A DNA stretch of 64,000 bases from Firmicutes bacterium OM04-13BH (GCA_003481745.1 QULP01000003.1:62001-126000), one strand, 5' to 3'; counted from the stretch's first letter, positions 1 through 9,434 are shown. Translations and numbers: made by a program. Notes: a model not told the origin generated them from the sequence alone.

Positions 1-93
1 GTTTGGCAACGCTGTACCGCTTAAATTCCGCTGTTTATTATATCCAAAGTTCATTCTGACGTCAATATAGAAATCGTTCTTTTTTTCTTCCAT
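1..93 (-). CDS. Unknown protein, N-terminal fragment (cut by window start)
   Basis: An open frame begins with ATG at 93 and runs without a stop to base 1, giving 31 residues beginning [20 protein letters not shown]. Its start codon overlaps the metA stop codon (TAATG), which suggests translational coupling to metA. I do not recognise the protein. The fragment is hydrophilic, with no signal peptide or obvious motif. The overlap and same-strand position make a real gene more likely than chance, but the body lies outside the window. Confidence 0.45.
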   Translation of the reverse strand, partial: MEEKKNDFYIDVRMNFGYNKQRNLSGTALPN

Positions 94-1025
94 TATTTTC
101 CAATAATTTCAGCAGTATTAATAAAAGAATACGGAGTCGTCTGGTATACGTAATAATTCAACCAGTTTGTGTATAAATTGTTTGCATGAGAACGCCATAA
201 AAGCAATGGTCTGTTTTCCGGATTATCCTCCGGATAATAGTTCTTCGGAATCTCAATATCCAGCCCTTTACTCTTATCTCTTTTATATTCTCCGTCCAGA
301 GTAACACGGTCATATTCCGGATGTCCCATCACGAAAATCTGACGTCCATCTTCTGCCATGCATAAAAATACTCCTGCTTCGTCCGATTCTGCAAGTACAG
401 TTAATGCTTCACAGGCATGAATCTCTGCTGCCGGAACCTCTGTGTGACGGGAATGTGGTGCCCAAAACTCGTCATCAAATCCCCGAACCAGCGGAATCTT
501 TCGATTCTCTACACGATGTCTAAACAATCCAAAGACTTTTTTATCCATCAGTCTCTTTTTCAGACCATAATGGTAATATAATCCTGCCTGTGCTCCCCAG
601 CACAGATAGATTGTAGATGTGACATTGGTTTTTGTCCAATCCATAATCTGTGTTAATTCTTCCCAATAATCTACCTCTTCAAACTCCATCTGTTCCACCG
701 GTGCACCGGTAATAATCATTCCATCAAATTTTCTGTGTTTTACTTCAGAAAATGTTTCATAAAACTTATTCAAATGGCTGGTCGCTGTATTTTTTGCCTC
801 ATGGGTTGCCACCATCATAAAAGAGACATCCACCTGAAGCGGAGTATTTGACAAGGAACGAAGCAGCTGAAGTTCCGTATCTTCTTTTAACGGCATCAGA
901 TTTAAAATTAAAATTTGAATCGGACGGATATCCTGATGTGAGGCACGCTTTTCATCCATCACGAAAATATTCTCTTTCTCCAGAATCTCTTTTACAGGTA
1001 AATCACTTTGTATTTTAATTGGCAT
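93..1025 (-). CDS. metA: Homoserine O-acetyltransferase (MetA family)
   Basis: This 310-residue protein activates homoserine by O-acylation in cytoplasmic methionine biosynthesis. The MetA catalytic set falls at family numbering: Cys142 in LCWGAQA, then His235 and Glu237 in GHPEYD. Residue 111 is Glu ([15 protein letters not shown]). In this family Glu111 is associated with acetyl-CoA use and Gly111 with succinyl-CoA, so I infer an acetyltransferase despite the usual succinyltransferase label. Start ATG at 1025 follows AGAAAGGA with 8-9 nt spacing. It lies 21 bp after cls, probably in the same transcript. No SAM riboswitch or T-box is visible, because cls abuts it. Confidence 0.93.
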   Translation of the reverse strand: MPIKIQSDLPVKEILEKENIFVMDEKRASHQDIRPIQILILNLMPLKEDTELQLLRSLSNTPLQVDVSFMMVATHEAKNTATSHLNKFYETFSEVKHRKFDGMIITGAPVEQMEFEEVDYWEELTQIMDWTKTNVTSTIYLCWGAQAGLYYHYGLKKRLMDKKVFGLFRHRVENRKIPLVRGFDDEFWAPHSRHTEVPAAEIHACEALTVLAESDEAGVFLCMAEDGRQIFVMGHPEYDRVTLDGEYKRDKSKGLDIEIPKNYYPEDNPENRPLLLWRSHANNLYTNWLNYYVYQTTPYSFINTAEIIGK

Positions 1026-1046
1026 TGTTTTTTTATCCTTTCTGTT

Positions 1047-2603
1047 TTACATAAGAGGGGCAATCAGACGAAGGACTTTTCCCTCTATCCTTGTTGCAAG
1101 TTTTAGTTTTTTATAATCAGCTAATGATATATGGATACACTTGTTCATTGTCTCTTCAAAATCTTCTTCGATTCTCTTGATTTCAGAATTCTCATAGAAA
1201 AAGACACCACATTCAAAATGATGATAAAAACTTCGATAATCCAGATTCACAGTTCCTACGACTGCTTTCTTGTTATCAGAAACAAATATCTTTGCATGCA
1301 CAAAGCCTGGTTTATATTCCGAAATTTTCACACCTGCCTCTAATAATTCATTATAATACGTCTTAGCAAGTGCAAATGCATATTGCTTATCCGGAATGTG
1401 CGGCATAATAATTGAAACTTCTACTCCACGCTTTGCCGCATAGGTCAGTGCACTAATCATTTCGTAATCTAAAATCAGATACGGTGTCATAATATGTACA
1501 TACTGGCAGGCAGTATTTAAAATATCCAGATAAATCTGTTTTCCGACACGTTCTGTTCCATAAGGCATGACATCATAAGGAATCACATAACCATCTTTTT
1601 CCTTTAATATTGATTTTGGTGTCAGATACGCTTCATAATCCGGTTCTTGTTTTTCTGTTGTATGCCACATTTCCAAAAACATACAGGTAAATTTCTGTAC
1701 GGCATCTCCGGTTATCATTACTGCGGTATCTTTCCAGTGACCAAATCGTTCTTTTTTATTAATGTATTCGTCTGCGAGATTTGTTCCTCCCGTAAAAGCC
1801 ACTTTTCCATCAATCACAACAATTTTTCTGTGGTCGCGGTTATTATAATGACTGGAAAAGACCGGACGAATTGGTGCAAACATTTTGCACTGGATTCCAT
1901 ATTTTTTCAGTAATTTTGGATAAAAATTTGGAAGTAATGTCAGTTCACACATTCCATCATACATAACACGTACTTCTACTCCGGCCTTCACTTTTTCCTG
2001 TAAAATTTCAAGCACAGACTCCCACATATATCCTTCTTCTAAAATAAAATATTCCAGGAAAATAAATTTTTCTGCTTTCTTAAGCTGTTTTAACAATTCC
2101 GGAAACTGGTCATCTCCTAGTGGAAAATATTGAATCGTCGTATTTTGATAAACCGGACAATTCCCATGTTCCAGGAGATAATCTGCCATCCGCCCCATCT
2201 GTGGATTTTCTTCTTTTAACGTTTCAAATGTTTTCTCGTCCTGTTTTAAATAGACTTTTGATTTTTCACCCAGTACACGAAGCCTTTGATAAATCATTTT
2301 TGTTCCAGGCTGTATCATAATATAGGTATAAAACAGTGCTCCAAAAACCGGAAAAAGTAAAAGCGGAAGCATCCACACCAGCTTAAAATCCGGATTGCCC
2401 CGACTGTTAAAAATATGGAACAGGGCAATTAAACCTAAAACGCTGAAGCCGGCATATACAATCCCGCTATACTCTTTCGCCCAGAAAAAAGTGACACCAA
2501 GAAGCAAAAACTGAATGATAAATGCAACAGCCACAATCAGGGTACGACCAAAAATAATCGTTTTAATCCCTCTAATTCCTTTTATCTGCCATTCTTTTTT
2601 CAT
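1047..2603 (-). CDS. cls: Cardiolipin synthase (phospholipase D family)
   Basis: A 518-residue membrane enzyme that joins two phosphatidylglycerols into cardiolipin. Two or three hydrophobic N-terminal segments (about residues 15-40, 45-65 and 76-98) are followed by a catalytic region with two HKD motifs: HRKIVVIDGKVAFTGGTN near 258-275 and HAKIFVSDNKKAVVGTVNLD near 438-457. Length is normal for a bacterial Cls. It sits 22 bp downstream of ligA and just upstream of metA in one minus-strand run. The two complete HKD motifs suggest an active enzyme. Confidence 0.92.
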   Translation of the reverse strand: MKKEWQIKGIRGIKTIIFGRTLIVAVAFIIQFLLLGVTFFWAKEYSGIVYAGFSVLGLIALFHIFNSRGNPDFKLVWMLPLLLFPVFGALFYTYIMIQPGTKMIYQRLRVLGEKSKVYLKQDEKTFETLKEENPQMGRMADYLLEHGNCPVYQNTTIQYFPLGDDQFPELLKQLKKAEKFIFLEYFILEEGYMWESVLEILQEKVKAGVEVRVMYDGMCELTLLPNFYPKLLKKYGIQCKMFAPIRPVFSSHYNNRDHRKIVVIDGKVAFTGGTNLADEYINKKERFGHWKDTAVMITGDAVQKFTCMFLEMWHTTEKQEPDYEAYLTPKSILKEKDGYVIPYDVMPYGTERVGKQIYLDILNTACQYVHIMTPYLILDYEMISALTYAAKRGVEVSIIMPHIPDKQYAFALAKTYYNELLEAGVKISEYKPGFVHAKIFVSDNKKAVVGTVNLDYRSFYHHFECGVFFYENSEIKRIEEDFEETMNKCIHISLADYKKLKLATRIEGKVLRLIAPLM

Positions 2604-2625
2604 AAATCAAGTCTGCCTTCTTTCT

Positions 2626-4584
2626 CTATTGTACCGATTCTGCAAGTTTTAAAAAATCTTCTTCCGAAAGAATCGGGATTCCCAGCTCTTTCGCCTTTTT
2701 ATTTTTAGATGAAGAAGATTCTGTGTCATTGTTAATCAGATAATCCGTTTTCTTGCTGACACTTCCGGTTACCTTTCCGCCCCTATTTTCAATAAATTCT
2801 TTCATTGCACTTCGGTTTTCAAATTGGTTCACGCTTCCTGTTATGACAAACTGTTTTCCCGACAGCGGATTTCCCGTTTCTATTTTCATTTCTTCAAACG
2901 TCAAATAAGTCAGCAAGTGTTCTAACTTTCTCTGATTTTCTTCATTTTTAAAATAATCTGTCACACTTTTGGCAATAACTGAACCAATTCCCTCTATTTG
3001 ACTGATAGTTTCTTCATCCGCCCGCATCAGTTTTTGCAGGTCATAATCAAATTCCTTGCAAAGCACCTTTGCATTTGCAACTCCAATATTTGCAATCCCA
3101 AGCGCATAGACCAGCCTTGGAAGCGTTGTATGAGAAGATTTTTTGATGTTCTCAATCAGATTTTCATACGATTTTTCACCAAATCCATCCATCTCTATAA
3201 TCGCATCTTTATAACGTTCCAATTCATAAATGTCACCAAATTCTTTGATAAATCCATTTAAGATAAATTTTTCAAGTGTTGCCTCTGATAACCCGTCAAT
3301 ATTCATTGCATCCCGACTCACAAACAACGTAAAGGATTTGATTTTTTTTGCCTGACACTCCGGATTTGTACAGATTAGTACCTCTACATCATTACTTTTT
3401 TGTATCTTTGTCGTTTTTTTGCAGACCGGACAGAACTCTGGAATCGTTAAGTTTCCGCTTCTCGTAAGATTCTCTGCAATCTGCGGAATAATCATATTTG
3501 CCTTATAGACTTCAATGCGGTCTCCAATTCCAAGCTTCAGTTCTTTTAAAATACTGATATTATGCACACTTGCACGGCTTACCGTTGTTCCCTCCAGTTC
3601 AACCGGCTCAAAAATGGCCACCGGATTAATCAGTCCGGTTCTTGATGGGCTCCACTCAATTTCCTTTAACGTTGTCTCACGGATTTCATCTTTCCATTTA
3701 AAAGCAAATGCATTTCTTGGAAACTTTGCGGTACTTCCGAGAGAATCTCCATAGGCAATATCATCGTATAATGCCACCAATCCATCGGACGGAAAATCAT
3801 TTGTGGAAATTTTATCTGAAAAATACTGTATTGTTTCTTCCAGATTTTTGCTGTCCACCATGCGATATTCCACAATATCAAACCCCTGCGTTTTGAGCCA
3901 TTCAAACTGACACGCTCTTGAATTGTTAAAATCCACTCCTTCCGCCCGAACCAGAGAAAATGCATAAAAATATACATTTCGTTTTGCTGTAATCTCATTA
4001 TTTAACTGACGCACGGAACCACTGCACAGATTTCTTGGATTTTTATACTTTGCATCTACATCTTCAATCTGTTTATTGATTTTTTCAAAGTCAGAATAAG
4101 AGATAATTGCTTCCCCTCTCAATATCAGTTCTCCTTGATAGGCAATCTGAAGCGGCACATTCTTAAACACTTTTGCATTGTTGGTGATAACTTCTCCCAC
4201 TATTCCATTTCCACGAGTGACCGCTTTTTTTAATTTTCCGTCCTGATACGTCAGTACAATCGTCAGACCATCCATCTTCCAGGAAAGCACTGTTTTTTGA
4301 TTTCCCACAAAGTTTTTCAGCACTTCTATCTCTTTTGTCTTATCCAAAGAAAGCATCGGTGTCTCATGCGTTTCTTTGGGAAGCGCATTGACTGCTTCAT
4401 AGCCAACTGAAACCGTCGGGCTTCCCGCAAGCGTAATTCCGGTTTCTTCTTCCAGTGCTTCTAACTCATCATAAAGCTTATCATACTCATAATTGCTTAT
4501 AATTTCTCTATCCTCTTGATAATAAGCTCTTCCTGCCTTATTTAACAATTCGACGAGTTCCTTCATTCTTTCTGTCTGGTTCAC
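2626..4584 (-). CDS. ligA: NAD-dependent DNA ligase LigA, divergent
   Basis: This 652-residue protein has the LigA architecture: an Ia domain (YYQEDREIISNYEYDKLYDEL, near 21-41), the adenylation lysine K103 in KMDG, an OB fold, a four-Cys zinc finger (Cys385, 388, 405, 410), helix-hairpin-helix repeats and a C-terminal BRCT domain (about 575-652). Several motifs depart from the usual form: KMDGLT instead of K(L/V)DGLA, TRGNG instead of TRGDG, and GEVITNN where GEDVT is typical. The start is GTG at 4584, spaced 7 nt from GGGGG, and overlaps the rluF 3' end by 47 nt. It may be a second ligase paralogue rather than the replicative copy. Confidence 0.88.
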   Translation of the reverse strand: MNQTERMKELVELLNKAGRAYYQEDREIISNYEYDKLYDELEALEEETGITLAGSPTVSVGYEAVNALPKETHETPMLSLDKTKEIEVLKNFVGNQKTVLSWKMDGLTIVLTYQDGKLKKAVTRGNGIVGEVITNNAKVFKNVPLQIAYQGELILRGEAIISYSDFEKINKQIEDVDAKYKNPRNLCSGSVRQLNNEITAKRNVYFYAFSLVRAEGVDFNNSRACQFEWLKTQGFDIVEYRMVDSKNLEETIQYFSDKISTNDFPSDGLVALYDDIAYGDSLGSTAKFPRNAFAFKWKDEIRETTLKEIEWSPSRTGLINPVAIFEPVELEGTTVSRASVHNISILKELKLGIGDRIEVYKANMIIPQIAENLTRSGNLTIPEFCPVCKKTTKIQKSNDVEVLICTNPECQAKKIKSFTLFVSRDAMNIDGLSEATLEKFILNGFIKEFGDIYELERYKDAIIEMDGFGEKSYENLIENIKKSSHTTLPRLVYALGIANIGVANAKVLCKEFDYDLQKLMRADEETISQIEGIGSVIAKSVTDYFKNEENQRKLEHLLTYLTFEEMKIETGNPLSGKQFVITGSVNQFENRSAMKEFIENRGGKVTGSVSKKTDYLINNDTESSSSKNKKAKELGIPILSEEDFLKLAESVQ

Positions 4585-5317
4585 ATTTCTTCCCCCTTTC
4601 TTTTTTGATTACGGTTGTTTCCGAAGAGTCTTTAATCATTTCCTGCAATGTTTTCATTTCCTGTGCCGTCACTTCCCGATACGATCCAACCGGTAAATCA
4701 CCCAGTTCAATATTCATTACCCGAATCCGCTTTAAGCGTTTTACTTCATATCCGAGATACTGACACATTCTTCGTATCTGTCGGTTTAAACCCTGCGTTA
4801 AGATAATACGAAAACTTTTTTCTCCTGTTTGAATGACACGGCACTTTCTGGTTTTGGTTCCTAAAATCGGAACACCATCCTGCATTTTTTTGATAAATTC
4901 TTTCGTAACCGGCTTATTTACTGTCACAACATATTCTTTTTCATGCTGATTGCCGGAACGCATCATTTTATTGACGAGTTCTCCCTGATTCGTCAGCAAA
5001 AGCAGCCCTTCTGAGTCTTTATCCAACCTTCCTATATAATATATCCGAATTGGATAATTAATATAAGAAATCACATTCTTTTTTACATTTGGATTTGCTG
5101 TACATTCAATTCCACGCGGTTTATGAAATGCTAATAATACTTTCTTTTCTTCACGGATGATTTTCTTTCCATCAATGCAGATTTCCGTTTCATCTGACAC
5201 CTGCATTCCCATCCGGGCAGTTTCGCCGTTTATTGTGATTCTTCCTGCCTCCACCAGACGGTCTGCCTCTCGTCTGGAACAGACTCCTGCATCACTTAAA
5301 TATTTGTTTAAACGCAT
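4538..5317 (-). CDS. rluF: 23S rRNA pseudouridine synthase, RluF/RluB family
   Basis: A 259-residue RNA-modifying enzyme with an N-terminal S4 domain (RLNKYLSDAGVCSRREADRL) and a RsuA/RluB-type catalytic domain with the GRLDKDSEGLLLLTN motif (catalytic Asp99). GLNRQIRRMCQYLGYEVKRL is the RluF-like C-terminal signature. I chose ATG at 5317 because GGAG lies about 5 nt upstream and the S4 domain starts immediately; a longer in-frame start at 5377 lacks a ribosome binding site. A basic tail of about 25 residues follows the core. It is the first gene of the rluF-ligA-cls-metA run. Confidence 0.88.
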   Translation of the reverse strand: MRLNKYLSDAGVCSRREADRLVEAGRITINGETARMGMQVSDETEICIDGKKIIREEKKVLLAFHKPRGIECTANPNVKKNVISYINYPIRIYYIGRLDKDSEGLLLLTNQGELVNKMMRSGNQHEKEYVVTVNKPVTKEFIKKMQDGVPILGTKTRKCRVIQTGEKSFRIILTQGLNRQIRRMCQYLGYEVKRLKRIRVMNIELGDLPVGSYREVTAQEMKTLQEMIKDSSETTVIKKERGKKCEPDRKNEGTRRIVK

Positions 5318-5367
5318 CTTTACTCCTTTTTCTATTCTTGCGTATCCATCCTTATCGCAATAGAAAA

Positions 5368-5396
5368 AGTATACCATATCTTCTCCCGCAAAGCAA
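5368..5396 (-). promoter_or_regulatory. Sigma-A-type promoter for rluF-ligA-cls-metA
   Basis: Read on the minus strand, TTGCTT (5391-5396) and TATACT (5368-5373) are 17 bp apart. The site lies about 50 bp upstream of the rluF start and is divergent from the deacetylase promoter. Confidence 0.6.
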
Positions 5397-5432
5397 AGAA
5401 AAGCCCAAAAAGAACTCCTCTTGAAATCTTAC

Positions 5433-5462
5433 TTGCCAAATCCAAGAGTGCAAGCGTATAAT
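5433..5462 (+). promoter_or_regulatory. Promoter for the polysaccharide deacetylase gene
   Basis: TTGCCA (5433-5438) and a perfect TATAAT (5457-5462) are 18 bp apart on the plus strand. The predicted 5' leader is about 130 nt and holds a small GAAAAA/TTTTTC hairpin. Confidence 0.6.
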
Positions 5463-5600
5463 AGACAGGTACATAGAAACGTATTCTTCTTTTTTTATTT
5501 GAAAAACACTTTTTCAAAACAAAATCTGCGGGCAATTGTAGAGCTGCGCCTGCGTTGCTAAAAGAAGAATGCCTGAATTACAAAGGGGTAAAAACACATT

Positions 5601-7223
5601 ATGAAAAACTCAAAGAAAACTGTGGGTATCATCCTGCTTACCTGTATTGTCGGAGTGATTTTGATTTTTGCACCGAAATATATTTTCGCAGCTGTAAAAA
5701 CAGCCCTCGATACTTATCAGGATAAGAAAGAAGCTCTGCTGGAGGACCACTGGGTATACGATGAGAATGGTCGTAAGTATGTCTATCATGATGGGGTATT
5801 AATTAAAAATACCTGGCGTGAGATTGACGGAGTCCGTTACTGCTTTGACGAAAACGGATATGTAAAATCCGGATGGATTACGGATAAAGGCTCTACTTAC
5901 TATCTGACAGCAAACGGAACACCTGCTTCCGGATGGGTTAAAGACGACGGCAAATGGTATTATTTAACCAGCGACGGAACACCTAAAACCGGCTGGCTAA
6001 GTGACAATGGCAAATGGTACTGTTTAAATGACCAGGGCATTATGGCTACCGGATGGGTAGAAGCAGACGGCACCAGCTATTATATGAATGATGATGGTTC
6101 CATGGCTTCTAACTGCTGGATTCAGCAAGACGGAAACTGGTACTATTTAAATACTTCCGGTGCGATTTCAACCGGATGGCGCAGTATCAACGACAAATGG
6201 TATTATTTCCGTGAGGACGGAGTGATGATGATTGGTTGGATTACAGATAACGGAAAAACCTACTGCCTTGACGGAGATGGCTACATGATAACCAATTCCT
6301 GGGAAGAAAAAGACGGAAAAACCTACTATCTTGGAGAAGATGGAACTATTATGACCGGAAAGATAACCGTTAATAACCAGACTTACTTCTTAAATTCTGA
6401 TGGTACACTGGTAACTTCCGACTGGTATAAGTACGATAACAGCTGGTACTATCTGGATGAAAACGGACTTCCAAAAACCGGATGGTTACAACTTGACTCC
6501 AAATGGTATTATCTGAAAGAGGATGGCACAATGGCTACCGGTGAACTGATTATTGACAACAAAAAATATACCTTTGACGAAAATGGAGTATGGGATGGCA
6601 AATCCACTGCTGTTAAGACAACGGGCTCCGGTCCAATGGTTGCACTCACCTTTGATGATGGTCCTGGTCAGTATACCGAACGTATTTTAAATACACTGGC
6701 AGCAAACGGTGCAAAAGCGACCTTCTTCATGCTTGGAACAAATATCCCAAACTATCCGGACGCTGTTAAAAAAATGGAAAGTCTAGGCTGTGAACTTGCA
6801 AACCATACCTTTGACCATAAGGATTTGGCAACCCTTGATACGACAGCGATTCAAAACGAGGTAAGTTCTACAAACGACAAATTAAATGCGCTTGTCGGAC
6901 ACGGTGCTTCTTTAGTCCGTCCTCCTTATGGTTCTTATAATTCTACAGTAAAATCCGTAATCGGATTTCCTATGATTTTATGGTCTATTGATACACTCGA
7001 CTGGAAGACCAAAAATGCCCAGAGTACCTACGAAGCGGCAATGACTGCACAGGATGGGGATGTTATCTTAATGCATGATATTCATGGTCCGACAGCAGAC
7101 GCCGTTGATATGATTGTCCCTGCCTTAAAAGCAAAAGGATTCCAGATGGTAACAGTCAGTGAACTGGCTGCCGCAAAAGGAATCAATCTGGAAAATGGCG
7201 GTGCCTATGGTGCACTCCGATAA
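5601..7223 (+). CDS. Cell-wall-binding polysaccharide (peptidoglycan) deacetylase
   Basis: A 540-residue surface protein. An N-terminal hydrophobic segment (about 8-30) acts as signal or anchor. Residues about 45-335 are a run of roughly 20-residue aromatic/glycine repeats (GWxxxxGKWYYLxxxG type), the choline-/glucan-binding repeat family. The C-terminal part is a NodB-type deacetylase with TFDDGP (near 349-354), HTFDH, RPPYGSYN, LWSIDTLDW and ILMHDIH, the five motifs with metal ligands and catalytic residues. It probably deacetylates peptidoglycan or another N-acetylated wall polymer while bound to the wall; the substrate is inferred. The gene is monocistronic between a promoter and a terminator. 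AAAGGGG lies about 12 nt before the ATG, which is rather far. Confidence 0.85.
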   Translation: MKNSKKTVGIILLTCIVGVILIFAPKYIFAAVKTALDTYQDKKEALLEDHWVYDENGRKYVYHDGVLIKNTWREIDGVRYCFDENGYVKSGWITDKGSTYYLTANGTPASGWVKDDGKWYYLTSDGTPKTGWLSDNGKWYCLNDQGIMATGWVEADGTSYYMNDDGSMASNCWIQQDGNWYYLNTSGAISTGWRSINDKWYYFREDGVMMIGWITDNGKTYCLDGDGYMITNSWEEKDGKTYYLGEDGTIMTGKITVNNQTYFLNSDGTLVTSDWYKYDNSWYYLDENGLPKTGWLQLDSKWYYLKEDGTMATGELIIDNKKYTFDENGVWDGKSTAVKTTGSGPMVALTFDDGPGQYTERILNTLAANGAKATFFMLGTNIPNYPDAVKKMESLGCELANHTFDHKDLATLDTTAIQNEVSSTNDKLNALVGHGASLVRPPYGSYNSTVKSVIGFPMILWSIDTLDWKTKNAQSTYEAAMTAQDGDVILMHDIHGPTADAVDMIVPALKAKGFQMVTVSELAAAKGINLENGGAYGALR

Positions 7224-7244
7224 TTATAAGTCCTGAATAATAAC

Positions 7245-7276
7245 AAAAAATCCCAGCTTTTATAAGCTGGGTTTTT
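7245..7276. terminator. Bidirectional intrinsic terminator
   Basis: The hairpin CCCAGCTT/AAGCTGGG is flanked by A6 and T6. It serves the deacetylase gene on the plus strand and the converging SH3-protein gene on the minus strand. Confidence 0.9.
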
Positions 7277-7278
7277 TG

Positions 7279-8193
7279 TTATCTTAAAAGATCCTGCGAA
7301 ACAAAACCTTTCTCATTATTATATTCTACTTCTATCCATCCTTCCGGACCATCTGCAACCTTTGTTACCTCTGTTCCTCCCGGAATCACATCAAGAATTT
7401 CTGCTTCGGTATCCGCTTCCGCACGGAAATTGCAGTCTTCCTGTACCGTAAGTGTTGCACCTTCTTCTGCTCTTGCTGAAGAATTACTGTCCTGACCAAG
7501 CTGTTCTTCAAATGCTTTTAAATCTTCATCCGATTCAATTGCCGAATTCAAATCATCCTCCACCTGTGAAACCAGTTTCTGTACATCTTCATCTTGTGTT
7601 ACTTTCTGAAGATAGGCATTAATTTTTTCATCACTGCTGTCATTATGGATAATATAAGAACCGTCTTCATTTTTCATGACATATAGCTGGGAAAGCCCTG
7701 GTGCTTCTGCCTTAATATCTGTAAATTTTAATTTATAAGAAGCATACACAACATAACTATCATCCGTTAAACCCGGCTTCGTATAAACAGTAATATCATT
7801 ATAACTTTCAATATAAGTCGAATTTGTAACCTTCGCTTCATCGGCTGCATCTAAATTATCTGTGAGCTGTTTCATCTGCTCTATGTCTTTTCGACCCCAT
7901 GCCTCATAAAACGAATTGATTAATGAATTTACTTCAGGGTACGCATTTTTTTCTAAAGAAGAGGTTTCTTCTTTTTTGTCATTGTTCTTGCTCTCATCTT
8001 TTGCTTCTGTGTTATCATTCTTAGAATCTACAACCTGTGTCTTTTCCGTTGTGTTTCCTTTCTCCTTTGAAGTAACAAGTCCTGTCACTGCACGGACTCC
8101 AAAAAATAAGACGAGCAGAACAACTAAAATAGCCAAACCCAGAAGAATATATCTCAGATTATCTGACAGCCATTCTCTGAAGTTGTCTAACAT
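7279..8193 (-). CDS. Membrane-anchored SH3-domain protein
   Basis: A 304-residue protein with a short cytoplasmic N-terminus, one transmembrane segment (about 14-38), a Lys/Glu/Asp/Asn-rich linker (about 43-80), a middle domain (about 85-200) resembling NTF2-like extracellular modules, and a C-terminal bacterial SH3 domain (about 245-304, with CNFRAEADTEAEILDVIPGG). SH3b domains often bind peptidoglycan peptides, so an extracytoplasmic wall-associated role is plausible. I do not recognise a specific family. It follows tRNA-Arg by 60 bp and ends at a shared terminator. Confidence 0.75.
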   Translation of the reverse strand: MLDNFREWLSDNLRYILLGLAILVVLLVLFFGVRAVTGLVTSKEKGNTTEKTQVVDSKNDNTEAKDESKNNDKKEETSSLEKNAYPEVNSLINSFYEAWGRKDIEQMKQLTDNLDAADEAKVTNSTYIESYNDITVYTKPGLTDDSYVVYASYKLKFTDIKAEAPGLSQLYVMKNEDGSYIIHNDSSDEKINAYLQKVTQDEDVQKLVSQVEDDLNSAIESDEDLKAFEEQLGQDSNSSARAEEGATLTVQEDCNFRAEADTEAEILDVIPGGTEVTKVADGPEGWIEVEYNNEKGFVSQDLLR

Positions 8194-8253
8194 AGCATCC
8201 TCCTTTATCTCTTACCCTTATTCTCTGCTTTTTTCTCTAAAAAAAAGAAAAAA

Positions 8254-8326
8254 CACACCCGGAGGGATTCGAACCCCCGACACGTGGTACCGGAAACCAC
8301 TGCTCTATCCCCTGAGCTACGAGTGC
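8254..8326 (-). tRNA. tRNA-Arg (anticodon CCG)
   Basis: A 73-nt cloverleaf reads on the minus strand. The acceptor stem GCACTCG/CGGGTGT contains G-U pairs, the D arm is AGCTCAGGGGATAGAGC, the anticodon stem GTGGT/ACCAC encloses loop TTCCGGT (anticodon CCG), and the T arm contains GGTTCGAATCC. The 3' CCA is not encoded. Confidence 0.95.
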
Positions 8327-8341
8327 TTACTGACGTAAAAT

Positions 8342-8370
8342 ATCTTATCATAAAACGGATTGGTTGTAAA
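8342..8370 (-). promoter_or_regulatory. Promoter for tRNA-Arg
   Basis: TTTACA (8365-8370) and TAAGAT (8342-8347) are 17 bp apart on the minus strand, about 15 bp before the tRNA 5' end. Confidence 0.6.
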
Positions 8371-8413
8371 CCCTCCTGATTTTCGATTTTAGACTTTTTT
8401 AATAAATGACCGC

Positions 8414-8442
8414 TTGCAGTTTCCTATCCCTCATGGTATATT
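8414..8442 (+). promoter_or_regulatory. Promoter for the DUF5688 gene
   Basis: TTGCAG (8414-8419) and TATATT (8437-8442) are 17 bp apart. The roughly 95-nt leader contains a TTCGGA/TCCGAA hairpin near 8468-8484 and ends in an ideal AGGAGG. Confidence 0.5.
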
Positions 8443-8543
8443 ATTGAAATACATTTCTAATTTCTTTTCGGAACTTCTCCGAAAAAATTCCTATATTTTA
8501 TTTCACATTATAATTTTATATTTTAATCTCAGGAGGTCATACT

Positions 8544-9434
8544 ATGGACTACAATCTCTTTAAAGAAGAACTGTTACTTGCAATTCAGGATTTGGCAGAT
8601 CCCGAGCAGTCGGTTTCTTTACACTGTATTGACAAAAATAACGGAAGCTGTGCAGATGCTGTTATCATTATGAAAAAAGGAGGTCAAATTGCTCCTACTT
8701 TTTATTTAGACGATTTTTATCCCTGGTTTTGTCAAGGCATTTCCATTGAGCGCATTGCCAGGCGGATTCTTGAACTCAACCAACAGCATCAGCCGGAGGC
8801 TTCGTTTGCACTGACTGATGAAGTTCATGATTATCAAAAAATGCGCACGCATGTCTGCTATAAACTCATCAATTACGAAATGAACCGTTCTCTCTTAAAC
8901 AAAATTCCCCATATCCCTTATCTCGATTTGGCAATTGTCTTTTACTGTAAAGTTACCGCCCCAAATCTTCAAAACGGAAGCTTTCTAATCCACAATTCCA
9001 ACCTTACCGCATGGAATGTTTCCACAGATGATTTAATTCGTGACGCCAGACTCAATACCTGTCGCAAGCTTCCTTTTTGTTTTAAAGAAATGGATGCTCT
9101 GATTCGCGAGCTCTCTAATGACGAATCACTTCTCCCCTCCGAATTTTCCCCAAACTCCATGTATATTTTAACCAATCAGGAAACGTATTTTGGCGCAGCT
9201 GCTCTTCTCTATCCTCACGTACTTTCTCATATTTCAGCACTTCTTGGCTGTAATTTCTTTGTTCTGCCAAGCAGCGTACATGAATGTATTCTCGTTCCTG
9301 ACTTTGGAGTTTATTCCAAACCGGAGTTAGAGGAAATGGTTGTCGAAGTCAATTCCACACAGGTTGCAAAAGAAGAAGTGCTTTCCAATCATGTCTATTA
9401 CTATGACTTAAAAAAACAGGAACTCTCTCTTTAA
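8544..9434 (+). CDS. DUF5688 family protein, function unknown
   Basis: A 296-residue soluble protein without a signal peptide or membrane segment. The sequence around MYILTNQETYFGAAALLYP and FFVLPSSVHECILVPD matches my recollection of DUF5688, a family common in Lachnospiraceae and often present in several copies. No catalytic motif is evident. The start follows AGGAGG with 7 nt spacing. It has its own promoter and is convergent with efp. Nothing in the neighbourhood indicates a role. Confidence 0.75.
   Translation: MDYNLFKEELLLAIQDLADPEQSVSLHCIDKNNGSCADAVIIMKKGGQIAPTFYLDDFYPWFCQGISIERIARRILELNQQHQPEASFALTDEVHDYQKMRTHVCYKLINYEMNRSLLNKIPHIPYLDLAIVFYCKVTAPNLQNGSFLIHNSNLTAWNVSTDDLIRDARLNTCRKLPFCFKEMDALIRELSNDESLLPSEFSPNSMYILTNQETYFGAAALLYPHVLSHISALLGCNFFVLPSSVHECILVPDFGVYSKPELEEMVVEVNSTQVAKEEVLSNHVYYYDLKKQELSL

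Noticed and set aside
1026..1046. SAM riboswitch or T-box for metA
   Set aside because: Only 21 bp separate cls from metA, so there is no room for one.
3666..3998. 110-codon frame inside ligA, same strand, different frame
   Set aside because: It lies wholly within a well-conserved ligA region and its translation is low-complexity and unlike any protein.
5332..5535. 67-codon minus-strand frame upstream of rluF
   Set aside because: It overlaps both divergent promoters, has no ribosome binding site and runs into the rluF start region; it is probably chance.
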